DNA from: Colenecus sp045534785
GTDB lineage: Bacteria; Bacteroidota; Bacteroidia; Bacteroidales; Bacteroidaceae
Direction of reading: 5' to 3'
Assembly: GCA_045534785.1 (NCBI GenBank)
Contig: JAZSKJ010000020.1
Span: 1 to 64,000, forward strand
DNA length: 64,000 nt
Part shown: positions 43,405 through 51,517 of the stretch, piece after piece
Numbering within the stretch: position 1 is the stretch's first letter
How the letters are laid out: every line of letters starts with the position of its first letter
The notes under the pieces: generated by a model
Told to the model about the DNA's origin: nothing
The model's database searches: none
What the model saw: the letters and a program-made list of their open reading frames with translations, nothing else
Position numbers and translations under genes: made by a program

Positions 43405-43865
43405 TGTCCGAAAACAGAAAAGAAGAGGGCCTGACCGCGCTTGGCGGTAAGACCACATACTCAAACGAATACAATCCCGGCCTGCTGGAGGCCTTTGAGA
43501 ACCTCAATAGGGAGAATGACTACTGGGTCCGTTTCAACTGCCCTGAGTTCACCACCCTGTGCCCCATAACCGGACAGCCAGACTTTGCCGAGATCCGCAT
43601 AAGCTACATCCCCGATGTTAAGATGGTGGAGAGTAAGTCACTCAAGCTTTATCTGCATAGTTACCGCAATCACGGAGGTTTCCATGAGGACTGCGTAAAC
43701 CGCATCATGAAGGATCTGATAAAACTGATGGACCCCAAGTACATTGAGGTAACCGGATTCTTTGTACCACGCGGCGGAATATCAATCTATCCCTACGCCA
43801 ACTACGGCCGTCCAGGCACAAAGTTCGAGGCTTTGGCCCAAAAGCGTATGGCTACTCACGAGTAA
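43404..43865 (+). CDS. queF: NADPH-dependent preQ0 reductase (QueF)
   Basis: A 153-residue short-form (YkvM-type) QueF, which reduces 7-cyano-7-deazaguanine to preQ1 in queuosine biosynthesis. The nucleophile Cys53 lies in TLCPITGQPD (with the general-acid Asp60). The QueF motif ESKSLKLYLHSYRNHGGFHEDCV follows with Glu76. It is translationally coupled to the transporter gene. Its 3' end overlaps the convergent gene at 43852 by 14 bp. Confidence 0.95.
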   Translation: MSENRKEEGLTALGGKTTYSNEYNPGLLEAFENLNRENDYWVRFNCPEFTTLCPITGQPDFAEIRISYIPDVKMVESKSLKLYLHSYRNHGGFHEDCVNRIMKDLIKLMDPKYIEVTGFFVPRGGISIYPYANYGRPGTKFEALAQKRMATHE

Positions 43866-44598
43866 GTGAGTTGCAGTGCGAGCAACCCGGCATATAGAAA
43901 AGGTAGCCGTCTGTGCATGACAATACAAAACGGTCATGACTGCGGTCATATGAAAGTCTTAGGGGTTGAAGTTCCAACTGCAGGTTCTGCCCGTTTTCCG
44001 TATAGGTGAGCGTACGTTCGCTCCAGATCTTGCCCGTGGCCGATGTAAAGACCGCGGGCATTCCGTTAATATATGTTCCGGCTATGAAGAAGCTGTTGTC
44101 TGATGCCGCTATCGAACAGAAACTGGTTTCTTCGTAATATGAGTAGTAGGTACCGTTGAAATCCATAGTCGTGAATACGTCAAAATCCACAGTACTTAAT
44201 ATGACCCCACCCTCTGTCAGTATAAGGGTATTGTCTTTTGAACAGGCTATACCCACCACTTTGTCAGCATTACCGCTCATCCTGCTGCGGCTCAGTCTGC
44301 GGCTGCGTCCGTTTCTTTCGGCCTTATAGACTGCGCAGTCCGGGGTTACGGCAAGCACATAATCATCTTTTACGTCTATGCCGGCTATTTCGGCCTTTAT
44401 TCGAACACTGTCTGTAACATGTTTGTCGGCATCGGCAAAACATATCCTGCCGTCTGAATATGCAATTACAAGGCCTTGACCAAAAGGCTTGACATCCACC
44501 ATTTGAGGTGTTGCGGCATTAATGTGAAAAAGTGTCGCTGACCAAAGCATAACAATGGCCAGAGACACTTTTGGGAGTTTTTTATCTGAAAGGATCAT
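43852..44598 (-). CDS. Secreted beta-propeller-like protein, unrecognised
   Basis: A 248-residue protein with a signal-anchor or signal peptide (PKVSLAIVMLWSATLFHINAA). The rest is beta-rich, with repeated short blades (GLVIAYSDGRICFADADK, YVLAVTPDCAVYKAER, NTLILTEGGVILSTVD, NSFFIAGTYINGMPAVFTSATG, DRFVLSCTDGYLFYM), suggesting a small propeller. It ends CSHCNSLTRE with two Cys. The start overlaps the GH3 stop by 4 bp, so it is translated from the GH3 message. I recognise no family; a role beside the GH3 enzyme is inferred from coupling alone. Confidence 0.7.
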   Translation of the reverse strand: MILSDKKLPKVSLAIVMLWSATLFHINAATPQMVDVKPFGQGLVIAYSDGRICFADADKHVTDSVRIKAEIAGIDVKDDYVLAVTPDCAVYKAERNGRSRRLSRSRMSGNADKVVGIACSKDNTLILTEGGVILSTVDFDVFTTMDFNGTYYSYYEETSFCSIAASDNSFFIAGTYINGMPAVFTSATGKIWSERTLTYTENGQNLQLELQPLRLSYDRSHDRFVLSCTDGYLFYMPGCSHCNSLTRE

Positions 44599-47500
44599 TT
44601 ATTGCTTATGCCGAACCGTTCAAAGCTTGCCTTGAAAGGAGCAGTCTGAGCGGCAGGAACTGCAGCGGCGCCGGGAGCGCCAGCCGGCATACGCATACCT
44701 CCACGGGCATTTGCTGCACCCAGAGTTGCCATCACACCGGTCTGGATATCCTTCAGTTTAACATCCACCTGACCGGCCTCAACCCATTTCTTGCCGTCGG
44801 CCGAATAGAAGGCGGTATAAGTGCTGCCCGCCTTGACCAGACGCAGCCAGATGGTATTGTCCTTGATACCGGCATCAGCCAAAGGTACGTTCAGAGTGGC
44901 CTTGGAACTGCCGTTCTCCTCGGCATAGAGCTGCAGGCTTCCTACTGCAGGAGCTGCAGCAGCCTGCTGCTGTCCGCGACGGAATCCCTGAGCAGCATAA
45001 ACCAGCTTGACAAAGTGAGAATCATCCTGATAAGCCACCAGGCCTGCATTCTGTGCAGGAGCAGCCGGAACGGCCGATGTCTGCAGCTTTGTCTCGATGG
45101 TCCAGTCTGTATTTGCACTCTGAAGGATCAGGTTCTGTGCATTGTCGGCAGCGGCGTTGATATCACCAGCAGCGGCGATAATCTCCAGAATGCCGTCATG
45201 CAGGGCATAACCGGCTTTATCCTCACGGACTACGCTCCACTGCTTGCCAAGTGCCGAACCGTTGAACTCATCCGATACGCCCTTGGTGCCAAAGTTGACC
45301 AGATAGGTGTCTGCATCGCCGGTAATGGGATCGGCAACGGTAACAACGGCAGTTCCAGGTACCTTATCGGCCTGCTCCACTCTTGTGGCTATATTCTTGG
45401 CCTTGGCCATGGCGATAATCTTGGAGGGTTTGCTTGTCAGCACGCTATACTGTTTGCGGCCGGCCTTAAGCAGAGACTTGCTGCCGCTCTTGAGGCTTAT
45501 CAGTGTAAGATCGGGGTTCACCTTGACAGAGTAGCTGTCTGTAACGCTCCGTCCATTATAAGTAACGATTGTGGTGATTGTTGCTATGCCTGAGCCCAGG
45601 GCTGTGAGCAGGCCTGATTCGCTTACCTGGGCCACATTCGGATTGCTGCTTACAAACTCCACCGTTGCTTTGTCAATATCCAGGAAAGAGTCATCAGTTA
45701 GCGCTGCCGATGTAATGAACTGAGCAGTTTCACCTATCTCAAGGACTGATACCCGGCAGTCAGAAACCACGGTCTTGAGGCTGGGAGTGAAGCGACCGTT
45801 CATGGTGGCCGATACAGTTCCGCGGATATCCTTTGATGATGATCCTATCTCAAAGATGTAACGCCCTGAATCATAGGTAATGCGGTCATTGTCCATATCC
45901 CAGAACCAAAGGTCGGCACAATCAATCTCAATCTCCACGCGACGGGTCTGGCCACGCGGTATTGTAACGCGTTTGAATCCCTTGAGTCTCTTGATGGGAC
46001 GCTGCAATGATGCGGGGCTGTCTGGAGTACTGACGTATATCTGGACCACCTCATCACCGTCATAATCACCTGTGTTCTTTACGTTTACACTTACTGTTAT
46101 CTTATCATCGGGAGTAATTGAACTCTTGCTTATGATATAGTCAGAGTACTCGAATGTGGTGTAACTTATGCCGTAACCGAACTCGTAAGATACGGGTTTG
46201 GTGAAATACCACAAAGTACGTCCGGGCTTGCCGTTCTCTGCACGCAGGGTGTAATCGGTGATGGCGGGCAGATCCTTGACTGAGCGGTACCAGGTTGCGT
46301 TCAGCTTACCGCCGGGATTGACATCACCGAACAGGACCATCGGAATTGCGGCACCCTGAGCCTGGCCGTTATAGCCTGTCCAGAGCATACCGGGAATGTT
46401 CTCCAGGTTCTTGAAATCCTCAACCTCTACACAACCCAGGGTCTGCATAACCACGATCGTATTCCTGTTCTCCTTAGCCACAGCCTGAATCAGCTTGACC
46501 TGATTACCCGGCAGATCCAGAGTCAGGCGGTCAGCCTCCTCGGTAGCAGTATTCTCATCAGTGCCCACAAATACTATGGCCACGTCCGATTTACGTGCAG
46601 CATCCAATACATCCTGGGCAATCTCATCATCCTCGGGAGCCTTATAGACCAGATAGAGTGTCTGAGGACCGTTGTAACCCAGGCGGTTCACCTTGCCCTC
46701 CATGGGAGTGCTGGCGCCGTAAACTCCGCCTACCCTCTTGCCCGATGCACGGGTTGCCTCGATGGTGCTTATAAGGTTACCCTCGGGCGAGCCTACGTGC
46801 ACCTCAATGATACCACCCTCTGTGGGGATGTTGGCACCTATGGTGATCTTATCTACGTTGATAAGGTCAACATTCTCATATGCGGTCCATGAGCCGTCAT
46901 CAATAGAACGTACCTGCTCTTCGGTACCCATACCAGAACCCACGGTAATACCTTCGGACGATGAGCTGTACTTGGTAGCATCATGATGGCTCTTGCTTCC
47001 ATCGGCCTTCTCAAGGTCAAAATAGGCTATATAAAGCAGGTTGCTCTTGCTCTTGGTGCTACCGCCCGATGCAAGTATTACCTCTACATCCAGACCTTTG
47101 TCAGCAATGTACTTGCTTATGCCGGCATACGGAGTGGTACGGCTTGACTGCTCGGGGCGTCCTGAGTACGGGCCCAGCTCCACACGGTCAGCCTGCGGGC
47201 CAATCAGGGCTATGCTTTTGATATCCTTAAGGTTGATGGGGAGCGCCTTATTGGTCTTGCCGGGAACCACCTCATTCTTTAACAGGACCGGAGTACGTGT
47301 AGCCACCTCTATTGCAATGGCCTGGCTGCGCTCGGAATTTACGGTGCTGGCCGGGTAGTTGGCATAAGGAACCTTCATCAGGGGATCGAACTCACCGGTA
47401 CGCATACGTATTATGAACATATTGACCAGTGCGCGGTCCATATCGGCTTCTGTGATAAGACCTTTCTCCAGTGCGCTCAGGGCGTAACGCTGATAAACGC

Positions 47501-48410
47501 TTCCGCAGTCAGAGTCCACACCCGCCTTTAATCCGGCAGCGGTAGCCTCCTCGGCAGTCTCCACATAGTAATGACCTGTATAAATATCCTCAATGGCGGC
47601 GCAGTCTCCGGTCACATAACCCTTCATGCCGTATGTGCGACGTGCAATCGTGTCCAGATAGAGTCCGCTGGCCGATGTAGGAACATGGTTTACGGCATTG
47701 TACGATGACATGATTGAAGGCAGATTATCCTTTTCTATCAGTTCCTTGTAGGGATACAGGTAGAACTCACGCATATCGCGGCTGTCCATATTTGAACTGC
47801 CCACATGACGGTCAAACTCACTGTTGTTGGCAAAATAGTGCTTGGCGCAGGGCACTGCCTTGATGTAGTTGGGATCACTGCCCATCATGCCGCGTACGAA
47901 TCCACCGCTCATCACGGCAGCCAGGAACGGATCTTCACCGTAGCTCTCGCCGGTACGTCCCCAGCGCGGGTCACGAATGGGTTCTACCACCGGACTCCAG
48001 AAAGTAAGTCCCTTGGTGCCGGTCTGGAATATGGCGCGGGCCTCATCGGCTATTACCGATGCTTCCAGTTCCAACAGGTCCGGATCCCATGTGGAACCCA
48101 AGGCTACGCTGCCCGGAAATGATGTAGGCCCCTGCAGGCCTACAGATGCGTTGGCGCCGGCCAGCACTCCGTGAAGAGCCTCACTCCACACATTATACTG
48201 CTTTATACCCAGACGCGGAACGGCAGCCATATTGTTACCCAGAAGGGCCTGTTTCTCCTCAAGCGTAAGGCGTGAAACCAAATCAACAGCTCGCTCCTGA
48301 AAAGAATAGTTGGTATTCCTGTAAACGGGAACGCTCTCCTGCGCAACGGCAGGTACGGCACTAAGGGTTAATGCCGCAATAACGGTCAGTAATTGCTTTA
48401 TAGTTTTCAT
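44595..48410 (-). CDS. Multidomain GH3 glycosidase (beta-xylosidase/glucosidase type)
   Basis: About 1271 residues from the ATG at 48410, which opens the signal MKTIKQLLTVIAALTLSAVPAVAQ. The GH3 N-terminal barrel (about 30-345) has the nucleophile Asp269 in VTGDC; the GH3 C-terminal domain (about 365-715) is interrupted at about 460-590 by a CBM6-like module (SWTAYENVDLINVDKITIGA). A Fn3-like domain (about 765-860), a BIG2-like domain (880-965, VSESGLLTALGSGIATIT) and a C-terminal DUF1349/laminin-G-like domain (1046-1271) follow. Low-complexity loops (QQQAAAAPA; GGMRMPAGAPGAAAVPAAQ) interrupt the last domain. It likely releases xylose or glucose from oligosaccharides. Confidence 0.9.
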   Translation of the reverse strand: MKTIKQLLTVIAALTLSAVPAVAQESVPVYRNTNYSFQERAVDLVSRLTLEEKQALLGNNMAAVPRLGIKQYNVWSEALHGVLAGANASVGLQGPTSFPGSVALGSTWDPDLLELEASVIADEARAIFQTGTKGLTFWSPVVEPIRDPRWGRTGESYGEDPFLAAVMSGGFVRGMMGSDPNYIKAVPCAKHYFANNSEFDRHVGSSNMDSRDMREFYLYPYKELIEKDNLPSIMSSYNAVNHVPTSASGLYLDTIARRTYGMKGYVTGDCAAIEDIYTGHYYVETAEEATAAGLKAGVDSDCGSVYQRYALSALEKGLITEADMDRALVNMFIIRMRTGEFDPLMKVPYANYPASTVNSERSQAIAIEVATRTPVLLKNEVVPGKTNKALPINLKDIKSIALIGPQADRVELGPYSGRPEQSSRTTPYAGISKYIADKGLDVEVILASGGSTKSKSNLLYIAYFDLEKADGSKSHHDATKYSSSSEGITVGSGMGTEEQVRSIDDGSWTAYENVDLINVDKITIGANIPTEGGIIEVHVGSPEGNLISTIEATRASGKRVGGVYGASTPMEGKVNRLGYNGPQTLYLVYKAPEDDEIAQDVLDAARKSDVAIVFVGTDENTATEEADRLTLDLPGNQVKLIQAVAKENRNTIVVMQTLGCVEVEDFKNLENIPGMLWTGYNGQAQGAAIPMVLFGDVNPGGKLNATWYRSVKDLPAITDYTLRAENGKPGRTLWYFTKPVSYEFGYGISYTTFEYSDYIISKSSITPDDKITVSVNVKNTGDYDGDEVVQIYVSTPDSPASLQRPIKRLKGFKRVTIPRGQTRRVEIEIDCADLWFWDMDNDRITYDSGRYIFEIGSSSKDIRGTVSATMNGRFTPSLKTVVSDCRVSVLEIGETAQFITSAALTDDSFLDIDKATVEFVSSNPNVAQVSESGLLTALGSGIATITTIVTYNGRSVTDSYSVKVNPDLTLISLKSGSKSLLKAGRKQYSVLTSKPSKIIAMAKAKNIATRVEQADKVPGTAVVTVADPITGDADTYLVNFGTKGVSDEFNGSALGKQWSVVREDKAGYALHDGILEIIAAAGDINAAADNAQNLILQSANTDWTIETKLQTSAVPAAPAQNAGLVAYQDDSHFVKLVYAAQGFRRGQQQAAAAPAVGSLQLYAEENGSSKATLNVPLADAGIKDNTIWLRLVKAGSTYTAFYSADGKKWVEAGQVDVKLKDIQTGVMATLGAANARGGMRMPAGAPGAAAVPAAQTAPFKASFERFGISNK

Positions 48411-48431
48411 ACATAGGTTATTTGAATAGTG

Positions 48432-48468
48432 CAAATATAGCAAATGAATGGAATTAACCGTAATTTTG
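48432..48468. promoter_or_regulatory. Divergent -7 boxes TATATTTG (-) and TAATTTTG (+)
   Basis: The minus-strand box (48432-48439) precedes the GH3 start by 21 nt. The plus-strand box (48461-48468) precedes the amidase start by 10 nt. They are 21 bp apart, facing outward. Confidence 0.6.
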
Positions 48469-48478
48469 CAGCCATATT

Positions 48479-49234
48479 ATGAAAATATCAATCGTACAGA
48501 ACCAACCCGTGCAGGGTGACCCAGGAAGCAGTCTGGCAGACCTTGACCGTCTGATAGGACAAGGTTGCGGGGCAGATATTTACGTATTGCCTGAGATGTT
48601 TGCCACTGGTCAGTATATCGATCCTTCAGATGTAGTACAGACCATGGACGGACAAATAGTGGATTGGATGATTCAGAAGGCATCCTATCTGAACGCAGCG
48701 GTATGCGGCTCACTGCCCGTAAGGGAGAACGGTTGTACATATAACCGCTTCTGTTTTGCACAGCCCGACGGAACAATACGTCATTATGACAAACACCATC
48801 TGTTTTCATATTCCGGTGAGGCCATGAACTATACCCCGGGCAAGGAACGCATTGTTATTGAATTCAACGGACTGAGAATACTGCTTCTCATCTGTTATGA
48901 CCTTCGGTTTCCGGTTTTCAGCCGCAATCACGATGACTATGATGCAATAATATATCCCGCCAACTGGCCCGACAAACGAATCCTTGCCTGGGACACGTTA
49001 CTCAGGGCCCGAGCAATAGAGAACCAGTGTTATGTAATAGGTGTAAACCGTTCAGGAGCTGATGAATTCGGATTCTATCCCGGCCACAGCGCCATAATAA
49101 CCCCCTACGGCGAAACCTTGATCCAGACTGATGCCGAGCCGCAGATGGCCTGCGCCGATCTGGATATGGAGCAACTTGCACGTTTCCGCGCTAAGTTTCC
49201 GGTACTTCAGGACGCAGACCGATATGAACAGTGA
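48479..49234 (+). CDS. Nitrilase-superfamily omega-amidase (YafV/Nit2-like)
   Basis: A 251-residue carbon-nitrogen hydrolase. The Glu-Lys-Cys triad is visible in VLPEMFATG (Glu), YDKHHLFS (Lys) and LLICYDLRFPVF (Cys). YDLRFPVFSR and NWPDKR are typical of the omega-amidase branch that hydrolyses alpha-ketoglutaramate or ketosuccinamate, removing a dead-end product of glutamine transamination. It overlaps the Nudix gene by 11 bp. The -7 box ends 10 nt before its ATG. Confidence 0.9.
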   Translation: MKISIVQNQPVQGDPGSSLADLDRLIGQGCGADIYVLPEMFATGQYIDPSDVVQTMDGQIVDWMIQKASYLNAAVCGSLPVRENGCTYNRFCFAQPDGTIRHYDKHHLFSYSGEAMNYTPGKERIVIEFNGLRILLLICYDLRFPVFSRNHDDYDAIIYPANWPDKRILAWDTLLRARAIENQCYVIGVNRSGADEFGFYPGHSAIITPYGETLIQTDAEPQMACADLDMEQLARFRAKFPVLQDADRYEQ

Positions 49235-49727
49235 CAACAACAACGAACTTTTCCCTATTGTTGATGAGCAGGGAAACGTTATTGGCAGGATACTTCGCGG
49301 TGAGGCACATGACGGACGCAAGGTACTGCATCCTGTTATACATCTTCATGTTTTTAATTCACAAGGCGAGCTCTACCTGCAGCGTCGTCCTGACTGGAAG
49401 CCTATTCAGCCAAGCAAATGGGACACGGCAGTAGGCGGTCACATAAGTTACGGCGAGACTGTTGAGCAAGCTTTTCATCGTGAGGTAATGGAGGAACTGG
49501 GCATAAGAGTACCCAACCCCACTCCTATGGGACGTTACGTTTTTGAGAGCAAAGTTGAGAAAGAACTTGTGTTCGTTTTCAAAACTATTTACGATGGCCC
49601 CGTAAATCCCAGTGTCGACGAACTAGACGGAGGCCGATTCTGGACCATGCAAGAGATAAAGGATTCATTGGGTAAGAATTTACTCACTCCTAACTTTGAA
49701 TCCGAATTCCGTCGTTATTTCTTGTAA
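49224..49727 (+). CDS. Nudix hydrolase
   Basis: 168 residues from the ATG at 49224; an in-frame ATG at 49131 lies inside the amidase gene and adds an unrelated stretch. The Nudix box GHISYGETVEQAFHREVMEELGI fits G-x5-E-x7-REUXEEXGU. The surrounding LHVFNSQGELYLQRRPDWKPIQPSKWDTAVGGH resembles the isopentenyl-diphosphate isomerase/YfcD-like branch, so the substrate could be a nucleoside diphosphate derivative or a prenyl diphosphate. The 11-bp overlap with the amidase indicates one transcript. Confidence 0.9.
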   Translation: MNSDNNNELFPIVDEQGNVIGRILRGEAHDGRKVLHPVIHLHVFNSQGELYLQRRPDWKPIQPSKWDTAVGGHISYGETVEQAFHREVMEELGIRVPNPTPMGRYVFESKVEKELVFVFKTIYDGPVNPSVDELDGGRFWTMQEIKDSLGKNLLTPNFESEFRRYFL

Positions 49728-49752
49728 CGTAATAATTGTTTCTGTATTTTTG
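49722..49752 (+). promoter_or_regulatory. Promoter TTG-N20-TATTTTTG of the acyl ligase operon
   Basis: TTG at 49722-49724 overlaps the end of the Nudix gene. It is 20 nt upstream of TATTTTTG (49745-49752). The leader to the ATG at 49778 is about 20 nt. Confidence 0.7.
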
Positions 49753-49777
49753 CTGACAGTAATATTGGTAAAAATAC

Positions 49778-51265
49778 ATGACAGGTTATTTTGAAAGTAT
49801 GCTTCCACCCGATGAACTGGCACAAGTGAAGTATATCCCCACAATTCCTGAGTTCGTTAATTGGATAGAAGAGAAATGGCAGTCATTGCCTGCTCTTTCT
49901 GACACGGTTAATCATTATACATACGCTCAAGTCTGCGCCACAGTGGCACGTAAACGTACACTGCTCAACTCTTTAGGGTTGCAGAAAGGAGATAAGGTAG
50001 CTATTTTGGACAACACCAGCATTGCTGCCGTTGAGATGTTCCTGGCTGTTACATCGGCCGGATACATAGCAATAAACCTGCCTTCACAGCTTCCGGCGCA
50101 GGCAATAGCAGGCTGCTGCATGAAATTCGGCGTTAAAGTGCTGGCCGTCGGCCCGGATTTCAGGGAGGCTGTCGCAGGTGCGCCGTGCAAGGTAATTGAC
50201 ATAAGCGATGAGGCCGATACCCCTTCGCCCACAGCCGTAGTTGACAAGGAGGATCCAGCTGCAATTTTCTTTACAGGAGGAACCACCGGAACGCCCAAAG
50301 GCGCAATACTCCCCCACCGAGCCATAATGCGCGGATCACTGAACGGTGTATATGCTCCCGGACCTCAACTGGGTTGTCAGCGTTATGCTGTGGTTCTTCC
50401 GCTAAGCCATGTGTTCGGACTGATTTTCAGCACCATGTCAGTGCTGTATAAAGGCGGCGAATGGGTTGCCGCGGCAAATGTCAAGGAGACAATCTCCAAA
50501 CTGCCGCAGATAAGACCTACCATTATGGTGGCTGTACCGGGTATTTGCGAGATCCTTATGGGACTTATCAAGATGTACGGAAAGCCGTTCCTGGGCGGTT
50601 GCCTCAAGACTATCATTTCGGGGGCAGCCAATGTTCCTCCCAAACTTATAGGCGAGTTTGACGGGATGGGTATCAGCCTGTTTGCCGGATACGGTATGAC
50701 AGAAGGTGCCAATCTGACATCGGGAAATGTGGATGTGGTAACTCATCCCACATCGGTAGGCAAAATATACCCCGGCCAGGAGGTCAAGTTCGTGGACGGC
50801 GAGCTCTGGTTCCGCGGCGACAACCTGTTCCTTGGATACTACGGTGATCCTGAGAAGACAGCCGAGGCCCTCACCCCCGACGGCTGGATGCGCACTGGCG
50901 ACCTGGCCCGTATGGACAGCGACGGTTACCTGTACATAGTGGGCCGTATAAAGAACGTTATAATACTGTCCAACGGTGAGAATGTAAGTCCCGAGAGCAT
51001 AGAGGAACCGTTCTATAAATGCAATAAATTGAGAGACTGCCTGGTACGTGAAGATACCGTAGACGGACGTCAGATGATTGCCATAGAGATACTGCCACGT
51101 ATGGAAGAGTTTGCCGATACTCCCTGGAACGAGGTGGAGGCCTATTTTGCCAAACTGACCGATGAGATAAACCGCACTCTTCCCACAACCCACAGGGTAA
51201 CAAAGATGACCGTACGCAAGGAGGACTTCAAGCGAACCGGTACAATGAAGGTTTCACGAAACTGA
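49778..51265 (+). CDS. AMP-dependent acyl-CoA/acyl-ACP ligase
   Basis: A 495-residue adenylate-forming enzyme. The P-loop FFTGGTTGTPKGAILPHRA, the A5 region GYGMTEGAN, GWMRTGDLARMDSDGYLYIVGR and the C-terminal catalytic Lys in FKRTGTMKVSR are intact. It should activate a fatty or other carboxylic acid as an adenylate and pass it to CoA or to the acyl carrier protein encoded 9 bp downstream. The order ligase-ACP-GNAT acyltransferase suggests a private acyl supply for one acylation step. Confidence 0.92.
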   Translation: MTGYFESMLPPDELAQVKYIPTIPEFVNWIEEKWQSLPALSDTVNHYTYAQVCATVARKRTLLNSLGLQKGDKVAILDNTSIAAVEMFLAVTSAGYIAINLPSQLPAQAIAGCCMKFGVKVLAVGPDFREAVAGAPCKVIDISDEADTPSPTAVVDKEDPAAIFFTGGTTGTPKGAILPHRAIMRGSLNGVYAPGPQLGCQRYAVVLPLSHVFGLIFSTMSVLYKGGEWVAAANVKETISKLPQIRPTIMVAVPGICEILMGLIKMYGKPFLGGCLKTIISGAANVPPKLIGEFDGMGISLFAGYGMTEGANLTSGNVDVVTHPTSVGKIYPGQEVKFVDGELWFRGDNLFLGYYGDPEKTAEALTPDGWMRTGDLARMDSDGYLYIVGRIKNVIILSNGENVSPESIEEPFYKCNKLRDCLVREDTVDGRQMIAIEILPRMEEFADTPWNEVEAYFAKLTDEINRTLPTTHRVTKMTVRKEDFKRTGTMKVSRN

Positions 51266-51274
51266 CCATATACA

Positions 51275-51514
51275 ATGCAAAGAGATTTAGTACTTGAAGA
51301 ATTAAAAGGGCTTATAAAACAGATACGTCCTTCCATTGACCTTAGTGCAGTGACAGAACAGACGGAGTTGGTACGGGAGCTGGGACTTGATTCCCTCACG
51401 GTGCTGTTGCTCAGTCTCGGAATTGAAAACAAGTTCGGATTCCGCTTTCAGGGCGCACCAAAATTCAACACTGTCGGCCAGGTAATTGATTTTGTACAGG
51501 AGCAAACCGCTTGA
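51275..51514 (+). CDS. Acyl carrier protein
   Basis: A 79-residue carrier protein with the phosphopantetheine site at Ser40 in LGLDSLTVLLLS and a final helix FNTVGQVIDFVQEQ. It differs from housekeeping AcpP in its Arg/Lys-rich first helix. It sits 9 bp after the ligase and 3 bp before the acyltransferase. Confidence 0.92.
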   Translation: MQRDLVLEELKGLIKQIRPSIDLSAVTEQTELVRELGLDSLTVLLLSLGIENKFGFRFQGAPKFNTVGQVIDFVQEQTA

Positions 51515-51517
51515 TTT

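Noticed and set aside
44571..45593. A 340-codon plus-strand open frame.
   Set aside because: It is a shadow of the GH3 C-terminal domains and has no promoter or recognisable motif.
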